The notes under the pieces are model-generated. The model saw only the letters and a program-made list of their open reading frames with translations, ran no database searches and was not told where the DNA came from. A stretch of DNA of 64,000 bases. Source: CALKJU01 sp035326425 (GTDB lineage: Bacteria; Pseudomonadota; Alphaproteobacteria; Geminicoccales; Geminicoccaceae). Within the stretch, counting starts at the first letter, position 1; each line of letters opens with the position of its first letter. The DNA lies in the NCBI GenBank assembly GCA_035326425.1, contig DAOLFG010000017.1, positions 23,757-87,756 on the forward strand, read 5' to 3'. The translations under genes and the position numbers were made by a program. Positions 1 to 8,580 of this stretch are shown here, one piece after another.

Positions 1-181
1 CCTTCAGGCCGATCTCCTGCTGGCGGGCGATGAGCTTCGTGATCTCGGCATCCTCGACGGCGCGCAACGCTGCCGCGTCGATCTCGCCGCGCGACCGGCG
101 CTCGCGGGCCTCCTTGAGCGGGGCGGTGCGCAGCAAGCTGCCGACCATGTCGGCGCGGAACGGGACTTTCTGTCGTGTCAT
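1..181 (-). CDS. Cobalamin-independent methionine synthase-like protein (YxjG/MetE C-domain type), N-terminal part
   Basis: Only the first 60 codons are in the window; the gene runs off the left edge. The product starts MTRQKVPFRADMVGSLLR and goes on with an acidic helix ending in QQEIGLK. This resembles the N-terminus of YxjG/YxjH-type proteins, which share the MetE catalytic barrel and usually act on methionine or other methylthio compounds. A strong ribosome binding site (AAGGAGG) lies just upstream of the ATG. It sits 17 bases downstream of livF on the same strand, so it may be the last gene of the liv operon. Substrate unknown; the family call rests on a short fragment. Confidence 0.6.
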   Translation of the reverse strand, partial: MTRQKVPFRADMVGSLLRTAPLKEARERRSRGEIDAAALRAVEDAEITKLIARQQEIGLK

Positions 182-198
182 CGCCTTCCTCCTCCTTG

Positions 199-912
199 TC
201 AGACCGGGGCGGCTGCCACGCCCAGATGAGCGTCCAGCACCGTCGGATCGGCCGCCATCGAGGCGCTGGTCGCCTGGTGGACGATGCGGCCGCGGTCGAG
301 GACGACCGCCCGGTCGGTGATCGGCAGGATCCGCCGTGCGTTCTGCTCGACGACGACGGCCGCCATGCCTTCCTCGCGGATGATCCGGCGCAGCGCCGCT
401 AGCAGCTCCTCGACGATGATCGGCGCCAAGCCCTCGAGCGGCTCGTCGAGCAGCAGCAGCCTGGGGTTCAGCACCAGCGCCCGGCCGAGCGCCAGCATCT
501 GCTGCTCGCCGCCCGAGATCTGGTTGCCCATATGGCGGCGGCGCTCGGCCAGCCGCGGGAACATCCCGTAGACCCGCTGCAGCGTCCAGGGGCCGGGGCG
601 GGCAACGGCGGTCATGTTCTCCTCGACGGTGAGCGAGCGGAAGATGTTGCGCTCCTGCGGCACCCAGCCGATCCCGAGCCGGGCCCGCGTCTCCGGGGTG
701 GCACGGGTGATGTCGCGGCCGGCGAGGTGGATCGTGCCGCCGTGGCGGGTGGTGACGCCGACGATGCTGTCGACCAGCGTGGTCTTGCCGGTGCCGTTGC
801 GGCCGAGCAGCGCCAGCGCCTCTCCCTCGCCGAGCGAGAGGGTGATGCCGCCCAGCACGACGGCGTGGCCGTAGCCGGCGCGCAGGTCACGAAGCACCAG
901 CAACTCAGCCAT
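199..912 (-). CDS. livF: Branched-chain amino acid ABC transporter ATP-binding protein LivF
   Basis: This 237-residue protein is one of two cytoplasmic ATPases that drive import by the Liv (HAAT-family) transporter. Walker A is GRNGTGKTT (about residues 38-46), the ABC signature is ISGGEQQM, and Walker B is LLLLDEPLEGLAP. The motif LEGLAP after Walker B and the C-terminal switch histidine replaced by EQN are typical of LivF. Its ATG overlaps the end of livG by 8 bases, so the two are probably translationally coupled. Substrates of this family include leucine, isoleucine and valine but also amides, urea and aromatic acids, so the true ligand is set by the binding protein. Confidence 0.93.
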   Translation of the reverse strand: MAELLVLRDLRAGYGHAVVLGGITLSLGEGEALALLGRNGTGKTTLVDSIVGVTTRHGGTIHLAGRDITRATPETRARLGIGWVPQERNIFRSLTVEENMTAVARPGPWTLQRVYGMFPRLAERRRHMGNQISGGEQQMLALGRALVLNPRLLLLDEPLEGLAPIIVEELLAALRRIIREEGMAAVVVEQNARRILPITDRAVVLDRGRIVHQATSASMAADPTVLDAHLGVAAAPV

Positions 913-1672
913 CGGCCGCCTCGCCCAGATAGGCGGCGCGGACGCGCGGATCGGCCCGGACCTCGGCCGGCGTGCCCTCGGCGATGACAGCGCCGGCGAC
1001 CAGCACGGTGATGCGGTCGGCGAAGGCGAAGACGATGTCCATGTCGTGCTCGATCAGCAGCACGGTGGCATCGGCGGCGGTGGCGTCGACGGCGGCGAGG
1101 ATGGCCTTGCGGTCCTCCTCGGGCACGCCCGCCGCCGGCTCGTCGAGCACCAGCACGCGCGGCCGCGCCGCCAGCGCCAGCGCCACCTCCAGCAGGCGCT
1201 GGCGGCCGTAGGGCAGCTCGGCGACGGGCCGGCCCTGCACCTCGGCGAGGCCGAAGCGGCCCAGCAGGTCCGCCGCCTGCTCGACGGCCTGCCTCTCGCG
1301 CGACAGCGGGCGCCAGAACACCGGGCCCCTGCCCTGCCGCTCGGCGATGGCGAGCGCCACCGATTCCAGCGGTGTCAGGTCACGGAACAGCTGGTTGATC
1401 TGGAAGGTGCGGGCGATGCCGCGGCGGACGCGGACATGCGGCGGATCGCCGGTGATGTCGCGGCCGTCGAGCATGATCCGGCCGGCGCTGGGCCGGAGCA
1501 CGCCGGTGAGCAGATTGATGAGCGTGGTCTTGCCGGCGCCGTTGGGTCCGATCAGGGCGTGGCGGCCGCCCGGCGCCAAGCTGAGCGAGACGTCGTTGGT
1601 GGCGACGAGCCCGCCGAACCGCCTGGTCAGCGAGCGGGTCTCCAGCACCGGCGTGACCGAGCCGGTGCTCAC
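905..1672 (-). CDS. livG: Branched-chain amino acid ABC transporter ATP-binding protein LivG
   Basis: The second ATPase of the Liv importer has 255 residues. Walker A is GPNGAGKTT, Walker B is VLVLDEPAAGV, and the signature is the degenerate LPYGRQRLLEVALAL that is usual in LivG. I chose the GTG at 1672: it overlaps the livM stop as GTGA and gives the normal family length, while the reading frame further upstream is antisense-quality sequence inside livM. The protein binds LivF and the LivHM membrane pair on the cytoplasmic side. Confidence 0.92.
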   Translation of the reverse strand: MSTGSVTPVLETRSLTRRFGGLVATNDVSLSLAPGGRHALIGPNGAGKTTLINLLTGVLRPSAGRIMLDGRDITGDPPHVRVRRGIARTFQINQLFRDLTPLESVALAIAERQGRGPVFWRPLSRERQAVEQAADLLGRFGLAEVQGRPVAELPYGRQRLLEVALALAARPRVLVLDEPAAGVPEEDRKAILAAVDATAADATVLLIEHDMDIVFAFADRITVLVAGAVIAEGTPAEVRADPRVRAAYLGEAADG

Positions 1673-2670
1673 GGCGCCCTTGCCGCCCCGAGCCGGGCGA
1701 CGAGCGCCCGTGGCCAGCCGAGCAGGCGGTCGCGGCCGACCATGACGACGACGACCAGGAACAGGCCGATCCAGAACAGCCAGTATTGCGGCGTCAGCGC
1801 CGAGATCCAGTCGTGCATCACCTTGAAGACGACGGCGCCGAACAGGCCGCCGTAGAGGTAGCCGCTGCCGCCCAGCACCAGCACCAGCAGGCCGTCGGCC
1901 GAGCGGTGGAAGGCCAGCACGTCGAGCGAGACGAACTGGGTGGTCTGCGCCAGCAGCGCGCCGGCGAGCCCGGCATAGATCGCGGCCACGGTGTAGACCG
2001 CGACCAGCCGGCGCTCGGGCTGGATGCCGATCGACGAGGCGCGCAAGGGGTTGCCCTTGATGGCGCGCAAGGACAGGCCGAACGGCGAGCGGACCAGCCG
2101 GCGCGCCGCCAGCGTCGCCAGGAACAGCACGGCCAAGCTGTAGAGATAGGCGGTGCGGCCCCACAGGTCGAACTCGAACAGGCCCAGCACCGGCCCCACC
2201 GTCATGCCGGTGAGGCCGTCGGCACCGCCGGTGAGCCAGGCCACGCGGTTGGCCAGCTCATAGAGCATCAGCGCCACGCCCAGCGTGATCATCAGCCGTG
2301 TGAGATCGGAGCCGCGCAGCACCAGGAAGCTGGTGGCGAAGCCCAGGATGCCGGCGGCGAGGGCGCTGGCGAGCAGCCCCGGCACCGGATCGGGCGAGAC
2401 GTGGATCGCGAACAGGCCGGCCGCGTAGGCGCCGAAGCCGAAGAACGCCGCATGGCCCAGCGAGACGATACCGGCGTAGCCGAGCAGCAGGTCGAGCGAC
2501 AGCGCGAACAGCGCCAGGATGGCGATGTCGTTGAGCAGCAGGAGCTTGGAGGGCAGCAGGAAGCAGCTCGCCAATGCCAGCGCCCAGAAGGCCAGCTCCC
2601 AGGGCCGCCAGGATCCGGCGCGGGCGAGCGGTGCCGTGGCGTCGGACGCGCCGCCCGGTGCCGCGGTCAT
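1669..2670 (-). CDS. livM: Branched-chain amino acid ABC transporter permease LivM
   Basis: This 333-residue inner-membrane permease is strongly hydrophobic, with about ten predicted helices. It contains the LivM hallmark region ALSLDLLLGYAGIVSLGHAAFFGFGAYA near residues 60-85 and the loop SPFGLSLRAIKGNPLRA that contacts the ATPases. It pairs with LivH to form the channel. The start overlaps the livH stop by 4 bases. The charged, flexible N-terminus of about 25 residues before the first helix is normal for the family. Confidence 0.92.
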   Translation of the reverse strand: MTAAPGGASDATAPLARAGSWRPWELAFWALALASCFLLPSKLLLLNDIAILALFALSLDLLLGYAGIVSLGHAAFFGFGAYAAGLFAIHVSPDPVPGLLASALAAGILGFATSFLVLRGSDLTRLMITLGVALMLYELANRVAWLTGGADGLTGMTVGPVLGLFEFDLWGRTAYLYSLAVLFLATLAARRLVRSPFGLSLRAIKGNPLRASSIGIQPERRLVAVYTVAAIYAGLAGALLAQTTQFVSLDVLAFHRSADGLLVLVLGGSGYLYGGLFGAVVFKVMHDWISALTPQYWLFWIGLFLVVVVMVGRDRLLGWPRALVARLGAARAP

Positions 2671-3527
2671 CGCCCGCCCTCGCGGGAGACGAGGCCGTAG
2701 GGCCGCCAGAGCAGCAGCGCCACGGTGACGAAGTAGATGATGAAGGCCCCGACCTGCGGCAGCCAGTATTTGCCGGCGACGTCGGCGACGCCGAGGATCA
2801 GCGAGGCCAGGAACGGCCCGGTCATGCCGCTGGTGCCGCCGACGGTGACGACGATCAGGAAGTAGATCATGAACTTGACGGGAAAGGTCGGGTCGAGCGT
2901 CAGCATGTCGGCACCCAGCGCCCCACCGAGGCCGGCGAGGCCCGAGCCCACCGCGAAGGTGATGGTGAACACCCGGCCGACCGGGATGCCGAGCCCGCGC
3001 GCCACGCGGCGGTCGTCCACGGCGGCGCGGAGCTGGCTGCCGAAGCGGGTGCGGGTGATAGCGAGCTGGATCGAGACGACGATGAGCGCGCAGATGACGA
3101 TGATGAACAGCCTATAGATGCCGATGCTGGCCCCCAGCACCTCGAACCGGCCCTGCAAGGCCGGCGGCAGCTGCAGGATCTGCTGCTGGGCGCCCATGAA
3201 GTAGTCGACGGCGGCCGTGGCCATGAAGACGAGGCCGATCGAGAACAGCACCTGGTCGAGATGGCTGCGGGCGTAGAGGTGGCGATAGAGCAGCCGCTCC
3301 AGCACGACGCCGAGCGTTGCCGTGACCAGCAGGGCGGCAGCGAGGCAGACGAAGAACGAGACGCCGAAGCGGCCCGTCAGGATGACGGTGAGATAGCCGC
3401 CGGCCATGGCGAAGGCGCCATGCGCCAGGTTCACGAAGTTCATGAGCCCCAGCGTCACGGCGAGGCCGCAGGCGAGCACGAACAGCAGCATGCCGAAGGC
3501 GACCCCGTCGAACAGGATCGTCAGCAT
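2667..3527 (-). CDS. livH: Branched-chain amino acid ABC transporter permease LivH
   Basis: This 286-residue inner-membrane permease is the partner of LivM. The N-terminus shows the family pattern FGMLLFVLACGLAVTLGLMNFVNLAHGAFAM, and the ATPase-contact loop is TRFGSQLRAAVDDRRVARGLGI. Its start lies 46 bases after the livK stop. That gap holds a strong hairpin (3535-3568), so livH and the downstream genes may be expressed at a lower level than the binding protein. Confidence 0.92.
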   Translation of the reverse strand: MLTILFDGVAFGMLLFVLACGLAVTLGLMNFVNLAHGAFAMAGGYLTVILTGRFGVSFFVCLAAALLVTATLGVVLERLLYRHLYARSHLDQVLFSIGLVFMATAAVDYFMGAQQQILQLPPALQGRFEVLGASIGIYRLFIIVICALIVVSIQLAITRTRFGSQLRAAVDDRRVARGLGIPVGRVFTITFAVGSGLAGLGGALGADMLTLDPTFPVKFMIYFLIVVTVGGTSGMTGPFLASLILGVADVAGKYWLPQVGAFIIYFVTVALLLWRPYGLVSREGGR

Positions 3528-3534
3528 GGGCTTG

Positions 3535-3568
3535 CGCCGCAGCGCCGGCCGCCGACAGCGCTGCGGCG
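3535..3568 (-). terminator. Intercistronic hairpin between livK and livH
   Basis: Two 11-base arms (3535-3545 and 3558-3568) are exact reverse complements around a 12-base loop. There is no T-run after it on the minus strand, so it is more likely a partial terminator or an mRNA-stabilising stem than a full terminator. The same arrangement occurs in the second importer operon at 17834-17861. Confidence 0.5.
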
Positions 3569-3573
3569 GCGGC

Positions 3574-4746
3574 TCAGTGCGCTTCCTTCACCGGATCCTT
3601 CACCGCCTCGACGGCGTCGAACTCGACATTGTAGAGCTGGCCGTCGACCCGCTCGACCTCGCGGAAGTAGATGTTCTGCACGATGTCGCGGGTGCGGGGG
3701 TCGATGGCGACCGGGCCGCGCGGGCTGGTCCACTTCGCCTGCTTCATCGCCTCGATCAGCTTGTCGCCGTCGGGATCGCCGCCGGTGGCCTTCAGGGCGT
3801 CGTAGATCAGCCGCATGCCGTCATAGCCGCCGACGCCCATGAAGTTCGGCCGCATGCCCTTGTTCGCCGCCTCGAAGGCCTCGACGAAAGCCTTGTTCTC
3901 CGGTGAATCGTGCGCCGCCGAGTAATGGTGCGTCGTGATGGTGCCGAGCGCCACGTCGCCCATGGCGTCGAGGATGTCGTCGTCGGTGACGTCGCCGGTG
4001 CCGATGAGCCTGATGCCGGCCTCGGCGAGGCCGCGCTCCTTGAACTGCTTCATGAAGGCCGAGCCGATGCCGGCGGGCACGAACACGAACACCGCCGACG
4101 GCTTCAGGTCCCTCACCCGCTGGAGGAACGGCGCGAAGTCGGGATTGGCCACCGGCACACGGATCGATTCCAGCACCTTGCCGCCGGCGGCCGTGAACCT
4201 GGTGGTGAAGGCCGTCTCGGCATCGACGCCGGGCGCGTAGTCGGAGACGACGGTCACCACCGACTCGATGCCGTTCTTCGCCGCCCACTCCGCCAGCGGC
4301 ACGGTGGCCTGCGGCAGGGTGAAGGAGGTGCGGGCGATGTAGGGCGAGCGCTCGGTGATGACCGAGGTGGCGGCCGCCATCACCACCATCGGCACCTTGG
4401 CCTGGGTGGCGAGCGGAGCCGCGGCGAAGGCCAGCGGCGTCAGGCCGAAGCCGGCCAGCATCGAGACCTCGTCGTTGACGATCAGCTCCTGGGCGATGCG
4501 CTTGGTCTGGTCGGCGACGCCGCCGTCGTCCTTCAGGATCAGCTCGATCTTCCTGCCGGCCACCGTGTCGCCATTCTGCGCCATGAACAGCCGGGCGGCC
4601 GCCTCGACCTGGCGGCCGGTGGATGCGAAGGGCCCGGTCATCGGCAGGATCAGGCCGATCCTCAGGGCGTCCTCGGCACGCAGGGCCGTCGGCAGAGCGA
4701 CGGTGCCGGCCAGCAGTGAAGCCACCAGCACGGTGCGACGGTTCAT
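3574..4746 (-). CDS. livK: Branched-chain amino acid ABC transporter substrate-binding protein (LivK-like)
   Basis: This 390-residue periplasmic binding protein (type I periplasmic fold, Peripla_BP_6 family) delivers substrate to LivHM. Residues 1-24 form a Sec signal peptide (MNRRTVLVASLLAG..., cleavage after ALRA). The mature protein opens with the family start RIGLILPMTGPFASTGRQ and contains DDGGVADQTKRIAQELI. The ATG at 4746 follows a GGGGAG site, and longer upstream starts would place non-signal sequence ahead of the signal peptide. It is first in the operon livKHMGF. The ligand cannot be read from sequence; branched-chain amino acids are the default for the family. Confidence 0.88.
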   Translation of the reverse strand: MNRRTVLVASLLAGTVALPTALRAEDALRIGLILPMTGPFASTGRQVEAAARLFMAQNGDTVAGRKIELILKDDGGVADQTKRIAQELIVNDEVSMLAGFGLTPLAFAAAPLATQAKVPMVVMAAATSVITERSPYIARTSFTLPQATVPLAEWAAKNGIESVVTVVSDYAPGVDAETAFTTRFTAAGGKVLESIRVPVANPDFAPFLQRVRDLKPSAVFVFVPAGIGSAFMKQFKERGLAEAGIRLIGTGDVTDDDILDAMGDVALGTITTHHYSAAHDSPENKAFVEAFEAANKGMRPNFMGVGGYDGMRLIYDALKATGGDPDGDKLIEAMKQAKWTSPRGPVAIDPRTRDIVQNIYFREVERVDGQLYNVEFDAVEAVKDPVKEAH

Positions 4747-5051
4747 TCTTGCTCTCCCCGATCTCCGACAGGCTCGGTATCCGGCCTCGTGCCGACGACA
4801 ATAACGTGCCCCGGCGGCCGCGCCAGAGGCGCGGCCGAGCGACCCCGACGGGACATCTCCGGGATACTCCGCCCAACAGCGCGCCACGCTGCCCAACGGC
4901 CCGCCAGCCGTCGGCATCGGCCTGTCCGACATCGCAGCGTTTCCTCGCGGACGTGCATGCAACGCTTGGTAGGCCTCGCTCCTGTCATGCCCCGGCGACG
5001 ATGGACAGGCTGGAACGCTTCGTGCATCCCTCCCCGCGCGGAGTGAGACAG
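4747..5051. other. Divergent intergenic region livK / ATP-grasp gene
   Basis: This 305-base gap carries the promoters of both flanking operons. No convincing gene is present: the frames open through it are continuations of the flanking frames without a start or ribosome site. It holds a perfect GC hairpin at 4815-4837 (10-base arms, loop AGA) that lies in the presumed 5' leader of livK; its role is unknown. I could not pick out a reliable sigma-70 promoter by eye. Confidence 0.4.
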
Positions 5052-7637
5052 ATGGCAATTGCAGGCGAGGCGGTCGAGGCCGTCGTCGGGCCGAAGCGCG
5101 AGCCGACCAAGATCGAGGCGCTGCTCGGGCCCTATGCGGGGCGGCTCGGCGGCTACGACGAGATGATGGCCGCCGACGGCAGCGTGCGGCCGCACTGGCA
5201 GCGTTTCGTCGACGGCTGGGCGGCGATGGGCCACCAGGGCCGGCAGACCGCCGCCGACAGCACCCGCCGGCTGCTGCGCGAGAGCGGCATCGCCTTCAAC
5301 GTCTATGCCGATCCCGACGACAGGGCGCACGCCTGGCGGCTCGATCTCGTGCCGGTCCTGCTGCACGAGCAGGAATGGCGCGGCATCGAGCGCGGCCTGC
5401 TGCAGCGCGCCCGGCTGGTCGAGGCGGTGCTGCAGGACCTCTACAGCGACGCCAAGCTGCTGCGCGACGGCCTGCTGCCGCCGGCGCTGGCGCTGGGCAG
5501 CGCCGAGTTCCTGCGGCCGGCGGCGCGGGCGCGCAAGACCGGCGTGCCGCTGCTCGTCACCTATGCCTGCGACATCGCCCGCACCGCCGACGGCAGCTGG
5601 CGGGTGCTGGCCGACGAGACCGACATCGCCATCGGCAACGGCTACCTGCTGGCCTCGCGGGTGGCACTGAGCCAGGGCCTGGGCGAGCTGTTCATCGACT
5701 GCCACACCCGGCGGCTGGCCGGCCACTACATGGCCCTGCAGCAGAGCCTGCAGCAGGCCAACGCGCGCGGCGACGGGCGCATCGCGCTGCTGAGCGCCGG
5801 CGAGCACAATCCCTCCTATTTCAGCAACGCCTATCTCTCGCGCTATCTCGGCTACACCCTGGTCGAGAGCGGCGACCTGACGGTGCGCGACAACAGCGTG
5901 TTCCTGAAGACCCTGGACGGACTGCAGCGGGTCTCGACCATCGTCCGCAAGGTGCCGGGGCGCTGGTGCGATCCGCTGCTGCTGTCGGCGAGGGGACATC
6001 TGGGCGTGCCGGGGCTGGCCCAGGCCGCACGGATGGGCCGGGTGGTCGTCGCCAATGCGCTGGGCACCGGGCTGGTCCACAACCGGGCGCTGGCGCCGTT
6101 CGCCCGGCGCCTGTGCAAGCGCCTGCTCGGCGAGGACCTGCTGCTCGAGGACGCGCCGACGCTGTGGCTGGGCGACCGCAAGATGCGGCAGGCGGCGATG
6201 GCGCGGCTGGGGGAGCTGCGCATCGGCGAGGCGACCCAGCGCAACGATCCGGGCGAGGAGGCGCCCAGCACCGACGGCAGGGCGCTGGTCGGCGAGCGGC
6301 TCGAGCAGTTCAAGGCCGAGCTGCGCCACAACGCCCACCGCCTGGTGGCGCAGGAGCCGATCCGGCTCGCCACCACGCCGTCGTTCGACGGCAGCGGCCT
6401 GGTGCCGACGCCGTTCGCCATCCGCACCTATGTCGCGATCAGCGAGAGCGGCTACAGCGTGCTGCCCGGCGGCCTCGTCCGGCTGGCCGGCGGCCCCACC
6501 ACCGTCGGCCTGCCCAATGGCTTCGGCAGCAAGGATCTGTGGATCGTCGGCGATGCTGCCGAGCCGCAGCAGCCCAGCCTGATGCGGGCCAACATGGCCG
6601 AGGTCCACCTGCGCCGCACCGGCCGGGACCTGTTGTCGCGCACCGCCGACAACCTGTTCTGGCTCGGCCGCTACGCCGAGCGCACCGAGGGCACGATGCG
6701 CATGCTGCGCGCCGTGCTGGCGCGGCTGCTCGAGGATTCCCGCCCGGAGGCCCAGCCGGCGCTCTTGCAGCGGCTGATGGACATCGCCCTCAAGAAGGGC
6801 CCCGGCATGCCGCTGCCCGAGCGCGGCAACCGCTCGATGCGATCACTGGAAGAGCAGATCACCGCCGTGATGTTCCAGGCCGGCCGGCCCTACGGCATCC
6901 GCAACTGCCTGGACGACGTCCACCGCACCGCGACGCTGGCGCGCGACCAGATCAGCCACGACGCCTGGCGGATGCTGAACGCGCTGCACATCGACCGCCG
7001 CTGGCGCGAGCCCAAGGGGCGGATCATCGCCGCCCAGGCGCTCGAGCTGCTCGACGAGGGCGTGCGCTACCTCAACGCCTTCTCCGGCACCGAATCGGAG
7101 AACATGACCCGCAACTTCGCGTGGCGGTTCCTCGAGATGGGCAGGCGGCTGGAGCGGGCCAGCCATCTGGTCGGGCTGACCCGCAGCCTCGTGCTGCAGT
7201 CGCGCGATCCCGAGAACGACGGCAGCCTGCGCCTACTGCTGGAGCTCGGCGACAGCTTCATGACCTACCGCTCGCGCTACGTGATGACGCCGCTGCTGGC
7301 GCCGGTGCTCGACCTGCTGCTGCTGGACGAGACCAATCCGCGCTCGCTGGCCTTCCAGCTCGTCGAGATCGACGGCCATTTCGGGCATCTGCCCAACGAG
7401 GGTCCGCATCGCACCGCCGAGCAGCGCCTGGTGCTGAAGCTGCTGACGGAGCTACGCCTCGCCGACGTGCCGTCGCTGCTGCGCGCCGGCACCGAGGGCG
7501 ATTCTGCGCTCGAGGGCCTGCTCGACCGGACGGCCAAGGCGCTGCCCGAGCTGTCCGAGATCATCGCCCGCAACCATTTCGCCCACGCCGAGACGCCGGT
7601 CGTGACGCTCGCCATGCGCCGTCGGGAACAGCCATGA
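5052..7637 (+). CDS. Circularly permuted ATP-grasp / alpha-E fusion protein
   Basis: This 861-residue protein joins two parts that are often separate genes. Residues 1 to about 520 are a circularly permuted ATP-grasp domain (DUF404/DUF407), starting near YDEMMAADGSVRPHW and ending at IRTYVAISESGYSVLPGGL. From about 527 (LLSRTADNLFWLGRYAERTE) it is an alpha-E helical domain (DUF403). ATP-grasp enzymes of this class are predicted to ligate amino acids or make peptide tags; I know of no settled biochemical role. The start at 5052 follows GGAG with 8-base spacing. An in-frame ATG at 5001 lacks a ribosome site. It overlaps the transglutaminase gene by 4 bases, so the two are coupled. Confidence 0.88.
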   Translation: MAIAGEAVEAVVGPKREPTKIEALLGPYAGRLGGYDEMMAADGSVRPHWQRFVDGWAAMGHQGRQTAADSTRRLLRESGIAFNVYADPDDRAHAWRLDLVPVLLHEQEWRGIERGLLQRARLVEAVLQDLYSDAKLLRDGLLPPALALGSAEFLRPAARARKTGVPLLVTYACDIARTADGSWRVLADETDIAIGNGYLLASRVALSQGLGELFIDCHTRRLAGHYMALQQSLQQANARGDGRIALLSAGEHNPSYFSNAYLSRYLGYTLVESGDLTVRDNSVFLKTLDGLQRVSTIVRKVPGRWCDPLLLSARGHLGVPGLAQAARMGRVVVANALGTGLVHNRALAPFARRLCKRLLGEDLLLEDAPTLWLGDRKMRQAAMARLGELRIGEATQRNDPGEEAPSTDGRALVGERLEQFKAELRHNAHRLVAQEPIRLATTPSFDGSGLVPTPFAIRTYVAISESGYSVLPGGLVRLAGGPTTVGLPNGFGSKDLWIVGDAAEPQQPSLMRANMAEVHLRRTGRDLLSRTADNLFWLGRYAERTEGTMRMLRAVLARLLEDSRPEAQPALLQRLMDIALKKGPGMPLPERGNRSMRSLEEQITAVMFQAGRPYGIRNCLDDVHRTATLARDQISHDAWRMLNALHIDRRWREPKGRIIAAQALELLDEGVRYLNAFSGTESENMTRNFAWRFLEMGRRLERASHLVGLTRSLVLQSRDPENDGSLRLLLELGDSFMTYRSRYVMTPLLAPVLDLLLLDETNPRSLAFQLVEIDGHFGHLPNEGPHRTAEQRLVLKLLTELRLADVPSLLRAGTEGDSALEGLLDRTAKALPELSEIIARNHFAHAETPVVTLAMRRREQP

Positions 7638-8515
7638 TCTACGAGGTGAGCCACCGCACGGTCTACAAGTACGACCACTCGGTCTCGATCTCGCATCACG
7701 TGCTGCACATGCTGCCGCGCCAGTGCCGGCACCAGCTCGCCGGCGACACCGCGCTCGAGGTGGTTCCGGCGCCGAGCGTCCGGCAGGACGACGTCGACTA
7801 TTTCGGCAATCCGATCACCTTCCTGACCATCCAGCACAGCCACAAGGAGCTGACGCTGCATGCGCTGAGCTTCATGGAGGTGAAGCCGCCCAACGTGCCC
7901 GACCCGCTGGCCACGCCGCCCTGGGACGACGTGGCGGCGGTGCTCGACGAGGATCGCTCGCCCGAGACGCTGGACGCGCTGCAGTACCGCTTCACCTCGC
8001 CCTACACGCCGATCGACCCCGATCTCGAGGCCTATGCCAGGGCCTCGTTCCAGCGGCGGCGGCCGGTGCTCGACGCCGCGGTCGAGCTGACGCACCGGAT
8101 CAACCGCGACTTCGTCTACGATCCCGAGGCGACGACCGTGGCGACCCCGATCGCCGAGGTCTTCCGCATCCGGCGCGGCGTGTGCCAGGACTTCGCCCAT
8201 GTCCAGCTGGCCTGCCTGCGCAGCCTGGGCCTCGCCGCCCGCTATGTCAGCGGCTACCTGCTGACCCATCCGCCGGAGGGCAAGGAGAAGCTGACCGGTG
8301 CGGACGCCAGCCATGCCTGGGTGTCGATCTGGGTGCCGGGACATGGCTGGATCGACCTCGACCCGACCAACGACATGATCCCCGAGGACGAGCACATCAC
8401 GCTGGCCTGGGGCCGCGACTATGGCGACGTCAGCCCGGTCCAGGGCGTGATGTTCGGCGGCGGCGAGCATACGGTGAGCGTGGCCGTGGACGTGACGCGG
8501 CTGGACACCGTCTAG
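7634..8515 (+). CDS. Transglutaminase-like cysteine peptidase family protein
   Basis: This 293-residue protein has the N-terminal beta domain (YEVSHRTVYKYDHSVSISHHV) that precedes bacterial transglutaminase cores. The catalytic triad is readable: Cys184 in RRGVCQDFAH, His227 in DASHAWVSIW and Asp243 in WIDLDPTND, with normal spacing. There is no signal peptide, so it is probably cytoplasmic. Proteins of this type are repeatedly found with the ATP-grasp/alpha-E pair; family knowledge suggests peptide cleavage or transfer on the product of that ligase, but the substrate is not known. The ATG overlaps the upstream stop as ATGA. Confidence 0.88.
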   Translation: MIYEVSHRTVYKYDHSVSISHHVLHMLPRQCRHQLAGDTALEVVPAPSVRQDDVDYFGNPITFLTIQHSHKELTLHALSFMEVKPPNVPDPLATPPWDDVAAVLDEDRSPETLDALQYRFTSPYTPIDPDLEAYARASFQRRRPVLDAAVELTHRINRDFVYDPEATTVATPIAEVFRIRRGVCQDFAHVQLACLRSLGLAARYVSGYLLTHPPEGKEKLTGADASHAWVSIWVPGHGWIDLDPTNDMIPEDEHITLAWGRDYGDVSPVQGVMFGGGEHTVSVAVDVTRLDTV

Positions 8516-8542
8516 GCCTGCACGACCGGGCACTCCCCAGGC

Positions 8543-8558
8543 CCCGGCAGCAGCCGGG
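8543..8558. terminator. Hairpin between convergent transglutaminase and CsgG-like genes
   Basis: CCCGGC and GCCGGG arms flank the loop AGCA in the 65-base gap between two converging genes. It could end transcription from both sides. The stem is short and no T-run follows, so the terminator call is tentative. Confidence 0.35.
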
Positions 8559-8580
8559 CCCCGGAGGCGGGATCCCTTCC

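Noticed and set aside
13..402. Small plus-strand frames at the left edge (30-320, 175-402)
   Set aside because: Antisense to the MetE-like fragment and livF; no ribosome sites and no family resemblance.
4743..6608. 621-codon open frame antisense to the ATP-grasp gene
   Set aside because: The plus strand encodes recognisable ATP-grasp text throughout; the antisense product is compositionally biased (Gln, Arg, Pro, Ala).
5375..7633. Long plus-strand frame leading into the transglutaminase gene
   Set aside because: It overlaps the ATP-grasp/alpha-E gene in another frame and shows shadow composition; true coding in this frame starts at 7634.
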